NCBI RefSeq assembly: GCF_031458175.1
Contig: NZ_JAVDXX010000001.1
Coordinates: 1,178,001-1,242,000 of the forward strand
Length of the DNA stretch: 64,000 bases
Source of the DNA: Pseudoglutamicibacter albus
GTDB lineage: Bacteria; Actinomycetota; Actinomycetes; Actinomycetales; Micrococcaceae
Reading direction: 5' to 3'
Shown here one piece after another: positions 8,007 to 17,628 of the stretch (position 1 is the first letter of the stretch; every line of letters starts with the position of its first letter). A model generated the notes under the pieces. The model searched no databases, was not told the origin of the DNA, and worked only from the letters and a program-made list of their open reading frames with translations. The position numbers and the translations under genes were made by a program.

Positions 8007-8855
8007 TTACTGTTTCCACGCCATCGTGCGTGACCCCACGGCCCTGGCGATCAGCCAGATCACAAACGAAATCGTTGTGATGTAGGGGCTCACCGGAAGC
8101 GATCCTGCCAGGGAAAGCAATATCCCTCCTACGAGCGAAATTTCAGCGAATATAACGGAGAGCACCACGACTTTCCCGGGGCTAGCCGTCAGCCGCATCG
8201 CCGCCGCAGCCGGGGTGATCAGCAACGCCAAAACCAACAGCGCACCCACGACATGGATCGACAACGCGACCGCTACACCCAACACGATCATGAACGCTGT
8301 GGACAAACCCGCTACCGGAACACCGCGGGCGCGAGCAACCCACGGGTCAGTCGAAGCGAACATCAATGGCCGCCACATCAGCGCTAGCAAAGCCAAGACA
8401 ACGAAGGTTCCGATCGCGATCGACGGCAGACGCGAATCATCCACCGCCACAATCTGGCCAGTCAGCAAACCGAACTTATTTGCGCTGCGTCCCTGATACA
8501 GGGCCAACGCGAGGATGCCAAGACCCAAGCCGAACGGCATCATCACACCCGTGATCGCGTTACGTTCACGCGCACCAGAACCCAGCAAGCCCATGATGAG
8601 GGCCGCCATGATCGAGCCGACCATCGAACCTGTCACCACGTCGTAGCCGAGCAACAACGCGATCGAGGCTCCAGCGAAACTCAGCTCCGCGATCCCGTGG
8701 ACCGCGAAACCCATATCGCGGGTCATGACCATGACGCCGACGACACCGCCCATCACCGCGAGCAGTGCGCCCGCGATAATGCTTGGCCACACGAGCGCGA
8801 GAAGCTCGCCGTAATCCTCGAATGAAAAGATCCGCTCCCATAACTCAGGCCCCAC
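8007..8855 (-). CDS. znuB: Zinc ABC transporter permease ZnuB
   Basis: A 282-residue integral membrane protein of the ABC-3 family, with about eight hydrophobic segments and motifs such as GIAELSFAGASIALLLGYD and HVVGALLVLALLITPAAAA, typical of zinc/manganese permeases. It forms the membrane channel with ZnuC as ATPase. The GTG start at 8855 (VGPELWERIF) has GAGGAG 8 bases upstream and overlaps the end of znuC by 11 bases; an ATG at 8882 is possible but has a longer overlap. Last gene of the znuACB operon, convergent with zur. Confidence 0.92.
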   Translation of the reverse strand: MGPELWERIFSFEDYGELLALVWPSIIAGALLAVMGGVVGVMVMTRDMGFAVHGIAELSFAGASIALLLGYDVVTGSMVGSIMAALIMGLLGSGARERNAITGVMMPFGLGLGILALALYQGRSANKFGLLTGQIVAVDDSRLPSIAIGTFVVLALLALMWRPLMFASTDPWVARARGVPVAGLSTAFMIVLGVAVALSIHVVGALLVLALLITPAAAAMRLTASPGKVVVLSVIFAEISLVGGILLSLAGSLPVSPYITTISFVIWLIARAVGSRTMAWKQ

Positions 8856-9696
8856 GGCGCAACTCCTCACCGTAGTGACCATGGCTGTGGCCGTGATCGT
8901 GATGGGCGTGATCCTCGCTGCCTAGGATCGCGACGCGCCCACCCAGACGAACAACATCGATCCTGCGGCCGAAAAGCTCAGAGAGCGTGTGCGTGTTGAT
9001 GACGTCCTCCGGGGCACCGATGCGGTGCTGGCCTTCAACCAGGTAAAGAACCCGATCAACATAAGGCAAGATCGGGTTAATCTCGTGTGTTACGAAAATG
9101 ATCGCCGAATCCTCTTGGCGGGCCTGCTCCGCAATCAGCTGGGTCACTTCCTGCTGACGGACCACATCCAAGGACAACAGAGGCTCATCGCACAACAGCA
9201 ACGCCGGATTACTCGCCAACGCTTGCGCGGCACGTAGCCTCTGCTGCTCGCCACCCGATAACTGCCATACAGGCCGCATCGCGTATGAGGACGCATCGAC
9301 CCGTTCAATCAGGTCATCCACGCGTTTCTTCAACTTACGCCGACGGGGATCGAACAGCCGCGGCCCCCACCTCTGCCCATCCAACCCCTGGGCAACCATG
9401 TCCCATCCCCGAAGAGGAGTCCCCTCGGGGATGGGACGCTGCTGAGGGATCACAGAAACATCGTGGGCGTTCGCGCTCACTCCATGCCCGGCAATGCGCG
9501 CTTGACCACTCGTGAGGTTCTGCATTCCCAGCAGAACCTTCAACAGTGTGGTCTTCCCGGCGCCATTAGGCCCCAAGACTGCGACGAACTCCCCCGCCTC
9601 GATCGTGAGATTGAGCCGATCGAAAATGACGCGGTCCCCAAAGCGCAGGTGAGCATCGATCAGCTCAACTGCGGGAGCTTTGGTGTTCTCGGACAT
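8845..9696 (-). CDS. znuC: Zinc ABC transporter ATP-binding protein ZnuC
   Basis: A 283-residue ABC ATPase with Walker A GPNGAGKTT (about 40-48), signature LSGGEQQR (about 147), Walker B ALLLCDEPLLSLD and the switch His in FVTHEIN. It powers the ZnuB channel. The C-terminus carries a His-rich tail (DHAHHDHGHSHGHYG) beyond the ATPase core, a plausible zinc-sensing or zinc-buffering element. Spacing to znuA is 66 bases and to znuB an overlap, so one transcript is expected. Confidence 0.94.
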   Translation of the reverse strand: MSENTKAPAVELIDAHLRFGDRVIFDRLNLTIEAGEFVAVLGPNGAGKTTLLKVLLGMQNLTSGQARIAGHGVSANAHDVSVIPQQRPIPEGTPLRGWDMVAQGLDGQRWGPRLFDPRRRKLKKRVDDLIERVDASSYAMRPVWQLSGGEQQRLRAAQALASNPALLLCDEPLLSLDVVRQQEVTQLIAEQARQEDSAIIFVTHEINPILPYVDRVLYLVEGQHRIGAPEDVINTHTLSELFGRRIDVVRLGGRVAILGSEDHAHHDHGHSHGHYGEELRRGA

Positions 9697-9762
9697 AAGT
9701 GAGGTGTACTCCAGATTTCCTAAGTCATGACTAATCCAGTTCAGGACTAGTTCAGGTGAAGA

Positions 9763-10881
9763 CTACTTCGCGTCCACAGCCTTCGCGATGGCAGCGATGT
9801 TGTCCTGCATCCATTCAACGAACGTTTTACCTTCCGGAATCGTCTCAGTGACATCAACCGTTGGCACGCCCGCCTTCTTAGCCGTTTCGTACAGCTTCTT
9901 GGTCTGCGGGTCAGCAGTCTGCGAGTTGAAAGCGAACAGCTGAACTTTACCCTGCTTAAGTGAATCTTCAGCACGCTTAATCACCAGGGCAGGGATCTCC
10001 TGGCCTGCTTCCACCGCGGCCGAAAGCCCTTCTGGAGTCGCATCCTTCATGCCGAGCTCCTTCAACAGCGCCTCCGGAACTGGCTCCGTCATCATAAAGG
10101 ACTTACCGTCAAGGGCCTTCTTAGCGGCCTTGAACTCATCCGAGTCAGTCAGGCCAGCGATCTCCTCAGCCAGCTTGCCGGCGTTGGCCTCATAGGTCTT
10201 GGCGTTATCCGAATCAGCCTTGGCAAGCTCCTTACCAAGGTCCCCTACGAACTCCTCCATGTGATCCAAGTCGTACCACACGTGTTCGTTCTCCCCGCCG
10301 TGATCGTGGCTGTGGCCCTCATGACCGTGGTCGTGCTCTCCATGGTCATGGTCGTGGCCTTCTTCGCCGTGATCATGATCGTGGTCATGGCCCTTCTCGC
10401 CATGATCGTGGTCATGGCCCTTCTTATCATGGCCCTTCTCGCCGTGGTCATGGTCACCGTGGTCATGGCTGTGGCCTTCGCCATCGAATGATTTGATCAA
10501 GGTTGGGGCCTTATCGCCCAGTTCTTCAATGATCTGTTCAGCGAAGTAGTCGTAGCCGCCGCCGTTAATAACCACGACGTCGGCCTTCTTGATCAGGAGC
10601 TTGTCTTTCGCGGTGGCTTCATACGAGTGAGGGTCTTGCGCCGCATTGCTGATGATGCTGGTGACCTCACCGTGATTACCCGCGATGCTCGATGCGATAT
10701 CGCCGTAGACGTTGGTGCTTGCCACGATGTTCAGCTGATCAGTGGAGTTTTCCTCCGTAGCCGTCTCGTCGCCAGTTGCTGAGCAACCGGAGACAGCCAA
10801 GCCGAAACCGATAGCGGTAGCCAAGCCGATCAGGCCTTTGACTTTAGCGCCTCGAGTGCGCGTTGGGGTTGCGAACGCCAT
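9763..10881 (-). CDS. znuA: Zinc-binding lipoprotein ZnuA with long His/Asp-rich loop
   Basis: A 372-residue cluster-A1 metal-binding protein. A signal with lipobox VSGC (GFGLAVSGCSATGDE) anchors it outside the membrane. The ZinT/ZnuA-type fold includes NVYGDIASSIAG, DPHSYEATAKD and VPTVDVTETIPEG. In the middle, about 60 residues are an almost pure His/Asp/Gly/Glu/Lys loop (GHDHDHGEKGHDHDHD repeats), the charged loop of high-affinity zinc binders, here unusually long. The ATG at 10881 is preceded by GGAAGG at 8 bases; an in-frame start at 10929 would disrupt the signal peptide. First gene of the zinc operon, with a candidate operator 50-80 bases upstream. Confidence 0.93.
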   Translation of the reverse strand: MAFATPTRTRGAKVKGLIGLATAIGFGLAVSGCSATGDETATEENSTDQLNIVASTNVYGDIASSIAGNHGEVTSIISNAAQDPHSYEATAKDKLLIKKADVVVINGGGYDYFAEQIIEELGDKAPTLIKSFDGEGHSHDHGDHDHGEKGHDKKGHDHDHGEKGHDHDHDHGEEGHDHDHGEHDHGHEGHSHDHGGENEHVWYDLDHMEEFVGDLGKELAKADSDNAKTYEANAGKLAEEIAGLTDSDEFKAAKKALDGKSFMMTEPVPEALLKELGMKDATPEGLSAAVEAGQEIPALVIKRAEDSLKQGKVQLFAFNSQTADPQTKKLYETAKKAGVPTVDVTETIPEGKTFVEWMQDNIAAIAKAVDAK

Positions 10882-10929
10882 GCGTGAAACCTTCCGTGTG
10901 AGCGCGATGGACACCACAAGGCCCCACAT

Positions 10930-10962
10930 CGCTATTGCAAACTATTCTCAGTAACAATAACG
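10930..10962 (-). promoter_or_regulatory. Candidate Zur operator upstream of znuA
   Basis: An AT-rich dyad, with outer arms CGCTATTG (10930-10937) and CAATAACG (10955-10962) matching at 7 of 8 positions, lies 49-81 bases upstream of the znuA ATG. Its centre (TGAGAATAG on the minus strand) is only loosely like actinobacterial Zur boxes. Position in front of a zinc operon next to zur supports the role; the match itself is weak. Confidence 0.35.
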
Positions 10963-11028
10963 CACGCCGCCAGGGCATAAGCAAACTGAGGAAAGTGAAA
11001 TGCCTTACCCACACCGGAAACAACGGGT

Positions 11029-12117
11029 TCAGGAGGCGTCGGCCGACTCCTCCGATTCTGTAGGCACATTCCGGCGGCGCTGGCCCTGTTGCTGGGTCGC
11101 ATCTCGAATCTCACCAACAAGAGTCTCCAAGACGTCCTCGAAGAAAAGAATCCCGGTCGCCTCCCCTGCTTCGTCCAGGACGCGCGCCACGTGAGAACCT
11201 GTTCGTTGCATCACGGCTAACGCTTTCTCAACATCCACATCGGCGCCCAGGTTGACCAACGATCGAACGCGAGTGATCGGCATCGGCCGGTGCGAATCCT
11301 CCAGCGGGACCCCCATAACGTCCTTCAGGTGCAGATACCCCATCAAGTCGCCGTCCTCGTCGACCATCACGAAACGGGAAAAGCCCGTACGGCCAACGGC
11401 ACGCTCAAACTCCTCCGGAGTGATGTCCACATCGAGAGTCACAACCTCGTCGATAGGCACCGCAAGGTCACGCACCACCTGATCGGAGAACTCGAAAGCC
11501 GAAGAGAGCAACCCGGCCTCGTCATCCACCAGGCCAGTACGCGTGGATTCTTCAACGATCCGCTGGACCTCATCCACCGTAAAGGAGGAGGCAACCTCAT
11601 CCTTGGGTTCAAGGCCCAGAGCCCGGACCGAGTGATTGGCGATCCCGTTCAAGGCGAGGACGATGGGGCGCAACGCTTTATCGATCAACATCAGCGGCGG
11701 CGCCAGAATCACAACAGCCTTATCAGCCATCGAAACCGAGAAGTTCTTAGGAACCATCTCACCGAGCGTCACGTGCAAGAACGTCACCACAATCAACGTG
11801 ATAGCCAGCGCGATGATGGAGATCGCCGCATCCGGCACACCGATCGCATGCAACGGAATCTCAAAGAGGTGATGCACCGCAGGCTCGGCAACAATGAGGA
11901 TCAGAAGCGAACACACCGTGATGCCAAGCTGGCACACCGAAAGCACGATCGTGACGTGTTCCATCGCCTGCAGAGCCGTCTTCGCACGCTTATTTCCGGC
12001 CTGAGCTTTCGGTTCGATCTGGGCGCGGCGAGCCGACATCACAGCGAACTCACTCGCGACAAAGAACGCGTTAGCCGCTAAGAGAACCACAAGCCATACA
12101 AGACCCCACCAGTCCAT
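11029..12117 (-). CDS. CNNM/CBS-domain membrane protein (hemolysin C/CorC-like), second of a pair
   Basis: A 362-residue protein with an N-terminal CNNM (DUF21) membrane domain (about 1-190, four helices, NAFFVASEFAVMSARR), then two CBS domains (about 200-330, with FSRFVMVDEDGDLMGYLHLKDV). It lacks the C-terminal CorC_HlyC domain found in its neighbour. The family is linked to magnesium and other divalent cation export; the hemolysin name is historical. Its ATG overlaps the preceding gene's TAA (TAATG), so the two are co-translated and may form a heterodimer. Confidence 0.88.
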   Translation of the reverse strand: MDWWGLVWLVVLLAANAFFVASEFAVMSARRAQIEPKAQAGNKRAKTALQAMEHVTIVLSVCQLGITVCSLLILIVAEPAVHHLFEIPLHAIGVPDAAISIIALAITLIVVTFLHVTLGEMVPKNFSVSMADKAVVILAPPLMLIDKALRPIVLALNGIANHSVRALGLEPKDEVASSFTVDEVQRIVEESTRTGLVDDEAGLLSSAFEFSDQVVRDLAVPIDEVVTLDVDITPEEFERAVGRTGFSRFVMVDEDGDLMGYLHLKDVMGVPLEDSHRPMPITRVRSLVNLGADVDVEKALAVMQRTGSHVARVLDEAGEATGILFFEDVLETLVGEIRDATQQQGQRRRNVPTESEESADAS

Positions 12118-13460
12118 TACGCCTGCACCTCCTCAGCATCGGCCTGCTCATCCGTCTCGCAAGGCTCCGGCGCGGGAGAGAACTCGAGCCGATCCACCCG
12201 CCGTTTCTCCATGCGCGTCACCCGAAGCACGCCACCTGTAACGCCCAGCGTGTCGCCCACAACCGGCAGACGCCCCAGCGTCGACATCACAAAGCCGCCC
12301 ACCGTCTCATACGCGTTACCTTCTGGAACCTTCAGCCGCGGAATCTGATCCGTTGCCTCATCCGGGCGCAACAAGCCAGGTAAGAACCAGCGGCCATCGG
12401 CAGTCTGCAGAACACCAGGAGACGTGCGGTCATGCTCATCGGCGACCTCACCGACAATCTCCTCAACCAAGTCCTCCAACGTGACCATGCCGGCGGTGCC
12501 GCCATACTCATCGACCACAACAGCGATCTGCAGCGGGGCCTCACGCAGCTCACCGATCAGGTCATCCAGTTGCACCGTCTCCGGAACCCGGATCACATCC
12601 TGCATGATCGTTCCGGCAACCAGCTCATCGCGGCGCTCACGCGGAACCGAAACAGCCTTCTTCACGTGCACCGCGCCCAGTACATCGTCAGCATCCTCAC
12701 CGATCACCAAGAAACGGGAGAAACCAGTGCGGCGTGCAAGATCGATCAAGGCGGGCAATGGGACCTCGTCCTCGATCATCTCGACCTTGATGCGAGGCGT
12801 CATGACATCGGCTGCCGTACGTTCCGAAAAGGACAAGGTGCGCGCCAAGAACTTAGCGGTCTTGGCATCCATAGTCCCTTGCTGAGCAGAACGCGCAAGC
12901 AAACTCTGAAGCTCAGCAGGCGTACGGGCGCCAGAGAGCTCCTCTTTTGCTTCGATCCCGAACAAGCCCAGAATCCAGTTCGAAAAACCGTTCAGCCCCA
13001 TCACCACAGGCTTGAAAACCGCTGTGAAAATCAGTTGCGGGCGAGCCAGCGCGCGACCAATCCGATACGGATCAGCGATCGCCATGTTCTTAGGGATCAG
13101 CTCACCCAGAATCATCGACAACAGAGTCGCAACCACCATCGCGACCACCAGCGATATAGCGCCCGCGGCAGCCTGAGGAACTCCCCACCCGACTAAGACA
13201 GGACCCAACAACGCACTAAACGCAGGTTCAATGACATAACCGGTCAGCAACGTCGTAATCGTAATACCCAGCTGAACCGCAGACAATTGAGTGGAAAGCG
13301 ACTTCAACGCTTTATAGAGCGGGCGGGCTTTCGTATCGCCTTCGTCGATGGCCTTTTTAACAGAGGTGGAATCTAGTGCGACAAGCGAGAATTCAACAGC
13401 AACAAAAAACGCGGTCCCCAAGACCAAGAGAAGACCCAGAAGAAGCATGAGCCACGACAT
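12117..13460 (-). CDS. CNNM/CBS/CorC_HlyC-domain membrane protein, first of a pair
   Basis: A 447-residue protein with DUF21 membrane domain (GTAFFVAVEFSLVALD at the start), two CBS domains (about 215-335) and a C-terminal CorC_HlyC domain (GGFVMSTLGRLPVVGD). The segment VVDEYGGTAGMVTLEDLVEE is a family signature. Probable role: divalent cation transport, sensed by nucleotide binding to the CBS pair. The ATG at 13460 (MSWLML) has GGAG 10 bases upstream; a GTG at 13478 is an alternative. First gene of a two-gene operon, divergent from kgd. Confidence 0.88.
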   Translation of the reverse strand: MSWLMLLLGLLLVLGTAFFVAVEFSLVALDSTSVKKAIDEGDTKARPLYKALKSLSTQLSAVQLGITITTLLTGYVIEPAFSALLGPVLVGWGVPQAAAGAISLVVAMVVATLLSMILGELIPKNMAIADPYRIGRALARPQLIFTAVFKPVVMGLNGFSNWILGLFGIEAKEELSGARTPAELQSLLARSAQQGTMDAKTAKFLARTLSFSERTAADVMTPRIKVEMIEDEVPLPALIDLARRTGFSRFLVIGEDADDVLGAVHVKKAVSVPRERRDELVAGTIMQDVIRVPETVQLDDLIGELREAPLQIAVVVDEYGGTAGMVTLEDLVEEIVGEVADEHDRTSPGVLQTADGRWFLPGLLRPDEATDQIPRLKVPEGNAYETVGGFVMSTLGRLPVVGDTLGVTGGVLRVTRMEKRRVDRLEFSPAPEPCETDEQADAEEVQA

Positions 13461-13884
13461 CAGATGCCGGCTCCGCACTCAGCGCAATAGAATGATCGGG
13501 CGCTGGGTAAAACATTAGCGTTATAGAAGAAACATCCGGAGCCCGGACTAGAAGGCTCCGATCGTTGAGCAGTGCCGGCCGCGGAGGCTCGCACACCCAG
13601 GTAATTCTTATGCGTCATAGTGGCTCCACTATACAGGAAGCACCCCACCCCAAACCGGGGAAAGACCCTCGGAATTACCTGAAAATCTAGCCGCGAAACA
13701 TCCGCTGCAACCAGTGGCGAAGATCAACTGCGCTAGCGCGCGGTGTTCGGTATGATGTTGAGTCGAATAATCACGCTCCTGAACTGTGCGCTCACAACAC
13801 GTGTTCCCAGAGAACACTGCTAAACAGTCTCAGAAGCACCATCAAACACTCCGAGCCGAAACATCGGAAAGAGGCGTATCCCTA
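13461..13884. other. Intergenic region between divergent CNNM and kgd genes
   Basis: About 420 bases without a supported gene. It should hold two divergent promoters. TATGAT at 13751-13756 could be a -10 for kgd but lacks a convincing -35. No clear operator, terminator or RNA structure was seen. An in-frame extension of kgd to 13786 exists but does not resemble family N-termini. Confidence 0.5.
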
Positions 13885-16800
13885 GTGTCTGACGTGTCTA
13901 TCGACCAGCTCAAAGAGGAATTCGGGGGAAACGAGTGGCTCGTTGACGAGCTCTACCAAAAGTTTCTCTCTGACCCGTCGTCGGTCGATGAAAAGTGGCG
14001 TTCCCTCTTCGAACAGGTGAAACCCGAGAAGAACGAAAAGAACACCGCAGCGACTTCTACCAAGCAAGCGGCACCAGCCGCTAACAAGCCAGCCAAGAAG
14101 GAACCGACGAAGCCGGCTTCCACGTCAAAGAAGGCTAGCTCCGCCTCCAAGAAGGATGCCCCAGCCGCAACCCCGGCGCAGGCCTCCCCAGCAGTGCGCC
14201 CGTCGCGTCAGAAGAGCCAGTTGCCAGCTCAGCCGGCTAAGGAAGAATCTCCGAGCGAGCCAAGCGCAACCAAGGTTGAGCGTCTGCGCGGCCCAGCACG
14301 TGCGATCGCCAAGAACATGGACGAGTCCCTCAGCGTCCCAACCGCAACCACGGTCCGCGCTGTCCCAGCCAAGCTGCTGATCGACAACCGCATCGTGATC
14401 AACAACCATCTGCGCCGTGCACGCGGCGGTAAGGTGTCCTTCACCCACCTGATCGGTTACGCGATCTGCCGGGCACTCAAGCTCAACCCAGCGATGAACG
14501 TCAGCTATGACGAAGAAGACGGCAAGCCAGTCGCAGTCCACAACGCACAGGTGAACTTCGGCATCGCAATCGACCTGCCACGCCCTGACGGCTCCCGCCT
14601 GCTTGTGGTACCGAACATCAAGAGCGCTGAGAACATGACGTTCTCGACCTTCTGGGAAACCTACGAAGACATCGTCAAGCGCGGCCGCGAAGGCAAGCTT
14701 ACTGCCGAGGACTACGCCGGCACCACCGTCTCACTGACCAATCCAGGCGGGCTCGGGACGGTCCACTCCGTCCCGCGCCTGTCCAAGGGCCAGGCCACCA
14801 TCATCGGTGTGGGCGCTCTCGACTACCCGGCCGAATACCGCGGCACCAGCGAAAAGGTCAAAGCACGCAATGCCGTGGGCAAGATCATCACGCTGACCTC
14901 GACCTATGACCACCGCGTCATCCAGGGTGCAGCATCCGGCGAGTTCCTGCGCGAGATTGAAAACCAGCTGCTCGCTGACGAGTTCTGGGATGAGATCTTC
15001 GAAGCTCTGCGCATCCCATACGTACCGGTTCGCTGGGCGGTTGACCACCAGGTTGATATTGACTTCCAAATCAACAAGGTGGCTCGCATCCAGCAGCTCA
15101 TCGAGTCTTACCGCTCCTCTGGTCACCTCATCGCGGACACCAACCCGCTGACCTACCAGATGCGCTTCCACCCCGACCTCGATGTCCAGACCTACGGCCT
15201 GACTCTGTGGGACCTGGACCGCGAATGGGTCACCGGAGGCCTCGGTGGACACAACCGCCTCCCGCTACGCGACATCCTCGGTATTCTGCGTGACGCGTAC
15301 TGCCGCACCACCGGCATCGAGTACATGCACATCCAGAACCCGGAAGAGCGCGAATGGTTCCAGTCCAAGCTTGAGCGCCCCTACGAGAAGCCGACCCGCG
15401 AAGAGCAGATTCGTATCCTCGGCAAACTCAACCAGGCTGAAGCGTTCGAAACCTTCCTGCAGACCAAGTACATCGGTCAGAAGCGTTTCTCGCTTGAGGG
15501 TGGCGAATCGCTGATCCCACTGCTTGATGCGATCATCTCCGACGCCGCAGACGCCGGCCTCGACGAAGCCGCGATCGGCATGGCTCACCGTGGCCGCCTC
15601 AACGTACTCACCAACATCGCGGGCAAGACCTACGGTCAGGTCTTCCGCGAGTTCGAAGGCACCGTTGACGCCTCGACCGTCCAGGGGTCGGGTGACGTGA
15701 AGTACCACCTCGGCACCGAGGGTTCCTTCACCTCCGAATCCGGTAACACAACCAAGATCTACTTGGCCGCAAACCCGTCCCACCTTGAGGCAGTCGACCC
15801 GGTCCTGGAAGGCATCGTCCGCGCTAAGCAGGACATCATCGACCGCGGCCCAGAAGGCTTCACGGTCCTGCCGATCCTCGTCCACGGCGATGCGGCGATG
15901 ATCGGTCAGGGCGTAGTCTCTGAGACCCTCAACCTCTCGCAGCTGCGTGGCTACCGCACCGGCGGCACCATCCACGTTGCTGTCAACAACCAGGTTGGTT
16001 TCACTACCCCACCAAGCTCGTCCCGCAGCTCGATCTACCCGACCGACTTCGCGAAGGCTATCCAGGCCCCTGTCATCCACGTCAATGGCGATGACCCAGA
16101 GGCGGTTGTGCACGCTGGTCGCCTAGCGTTCGAATACCGTGAGAAGTTCAACCGCGACGTCGTGATCGACCTGGTCTGCTACCGCCGTCGTGGCCACAAC
16201 GAGGGCGATGACCCATCGATGACCCAGCCACTGATGTACAACCTGATCGACGGTAAGCGTTCGACCCGCAAGCTCTACACCGAAGCTCTCGTGGGCCGTG
16301 GCGACCTGACCCAGGAAGAAGCAGACGGCGCGCTCAAGGAATACCAGTCCCTTCTTGAGGCCGCGTTCTCTGAGACTCACAAGGCTCAGACAACCCCTAT
16401 GCCAGCGATCGACGCAAATGGTACCCTCGGTATGCCGAAGGCTCAGGCTGAAGACGCTGACGTCTCCGATCCACGTGCTGATAACACGGCGATCACCAAG
16501 GAGTTCATCAAGGCTGTCGGGGATGCTCACACGGAGATTCCAGAGGCTTTCCACGTTCACCCGAAGCTCAAGACCTTGCTCGAGCGCCGCGCGGACATGT
16601 CTGTCAATGGCGGCATCGACTGGGGCTTCGCAGAACTCACCGCATTCGCGTCGCTGACCGCCGAAGGCATCCCTGTGCGCCTTACCGGTCAGGATTCCCG
16701 CCGCGGCACCTTCGTTCAGCGTCACGCAGTCTTCCATGACCGCACCAACGATGACGAGTGGACACCTCTGCACCAGGTCAGCGAGAACGCCGCGAAGTTC

Positions 16801-17628
16801 ATGATCCATGACTCCTCGCTTTCGGAGTACGCGGTTCTCGGCTTCGAATACGGATACTCGGTTGAACGCACTGACGCACTCGTCTTGTGGGAAGCGCAGT
16901 TCGGCGACTTCGTCAACGGCGCCCAAACCATCATCGACGAGTTCGTCTCCTCAGGTGAACAGAAGTGGGGCCAGCGCTCCTCCGTCGTGATGCTGCTACC
17001 TCACGGCTACGAAGGCCAGGGCCCAGACCACTCCTCGGCACGCATCGAGCGTTTCTTGCAGCTGTGCGCTGAAGACAATATGCGCGTGATCAACCCGACC
17101 ACGGGTGCAAACTACTTCCACGCTCTGCGTCGCCAGGCATACCTGCGCCCACGCAAGCCGATGGTCGTGTTCACGCCTAAGCAGCTGTTGCGTTTGAAGG
17201 CTGCAGCTCAGCCGGTCGAGGCGTTCACCGAACAGACGTTCCAGCCAGTGATCCCAGACAACGATGTCGAAGCCTCGAAGGTCAAGCGCGTCATGTTGGT
17301 CTCTGGTCGTCTCTACTATGACCTGTTGGCACGCCGTAAGAAGGACAAGGACGAGACCACCGCGATCGTCCGCGTTGAGCAGCTCTACCCGCTGCCGCAA
17401 GAGCAGATCGCAGCTGAGCTCGCGAAGTACCCGAACGCGGATGTCCGCTGGGTTCAGGACGAGCCAGAGAACCAGGGCCCATGGCCGTTCATGGCTATCA
17501 ACCTGGTACCAGGCCTGGATCGCGAGGTCACCGTGGTGTCCCGCCCAGCTGCGGCAGCACCATCGACTGGTTCTTCCAAGGTGCACGCCCAGGAGAACTC
17601 GGACCTTCTGGACCGCGCGTTCAGCTAG
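13885..17628 (+). CDS. kgd: Multifunctional 2-oxoglutarate decarboxylase/dehydrogenase (E2o-E1o fusion)
   Basis: A 1247-residue actinobacterial KGD/OdhA. Order of parts: a helical segment matching E1 N-termini (EEFGGNEWLVDELYQKF, about 8-45); an Ala/Pro/Lys-rich linker (50-125); a succinyltransferase-type E2 catalytic domain without a lipoyl domain (about 130-370, ending in DHRVIQGAASGEF); then the thiamine-diphosphate E1 with AHRGRLNVL, GDAAMIGQG and GHNEGDDPSM. It converts 2-oxoglutarate toward succinyl-CoA together with shared E2p and E3, or decarboxylates it, in the TCA cycle. The GTG at 13885 (VSDVSIDQL) follows GAAAGAGG and gives the family N-terminus. The gene stands alone, ending in a strong hairpin. 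Confidence 0.96.
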   Translation: MSDVSIDQLKEEFGGNEWLVDELYQKFLSDPSSVDEKWRSLFEQVKPEKNEKNTAATSTKQAAPAANKPAKKEPTKPASTSKKASSASKKDAPAATPAQASPAVRPSRQKSQLPAQPAKEESPSEPSATKVERLRGPARAIAKNMDESLSVPTATTVRAVPAKLLIDNRIVINNHLRRARGGKVSFTHLIGYAICRALKLNPAMNVSYDEEDGKPVAVHNAQVNFGIAIDLPRPDGSRLLVVPNIKSAENMTFSTFWETYEDIVKRGREGKLTAEDYAGTTVSLTNPGGLGTVHSVPRLSKGQATIIGVGALDYPAEYRGTSEKVKARNAVGKIITLTSTYDHRVIQGAASGEFLREIENQLLADEFWDEIFEALRIPYVPVRWAVDHQVDIDFQINKVARIQQLIESYRSSGHLIADTNPLTYQMRFHPDLDVQTYGLTLWDLDREWVTGGLGGHNRLPLRDILGILRDAYCRTTGIEYMHIQNPEEREWFQSKLERPYEKPTREEQIRILGKLNQAEAFETFLQTKYIGQKRFSLEGGESLIPLLDAIISDAADAGLDEAAIGMAHRGRLNVLTNIAGKTYGQVFREFEGTVDASTVQGSGDVKYHLGTEGSFTSESGNTTKIYLAANPSHLEAVDPVLEGIVRAKQDIIDRGPEGFTVLPILVHGDAAMIGQGVVSETLNLSQLRGYRTGGTIHVAVNNQVGFTTPPSSSRSSIYPTDFAKAIQAPVIHVNGDDPEAVVHAGRLAFEYREKFNRDVVIDLVCYRRRGHNEGDDPSMTQPLMYNLIDGKRSTRKLYTEALVGRGDLTQEEADGALKEYQSLLEAAFSETHKAQTTPMPAIDANGTLGMPKAQAEDADVSDPRADNTAITKEFIKAVGDAHTEIPEAFHVHPKLKTLLERRADMSVNGGIDWGFAELTAFASLTAEGIPVRLTGQDSRRGTFVQRHAVFHDRTNDDEWTPLHQVSENAAKFMIHDSSLSEYAVLGFEYGYSVERTDALVLWEAQFGDFVNGAQTIIDEFVSSGEQKWGQRSSVVMLLPHGYEGQGPDHSSARIERFLQLCAEDNMRVINPTTGANYFHALRRQAYLRPRKPMVVFTPKQLLRLKAAAQPVEAFTEQTFQPVIPDNDVEASKVKRVMLVSGRLYYDLLARRKKDKDETTAIVRVEQLYPLPQEQIAAELAKYPNADVRWVQDEPENQGPWPFMAINLVPGLDREVTVVSRPAAAAPSTGSSKVHAQENSDLLDRAFS

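Noticed and set aside
15265-16926. Minus-strand open frames of 282 and 267 codons across kgd
   Set aside because: Antisense shadows of a well-supported gene.
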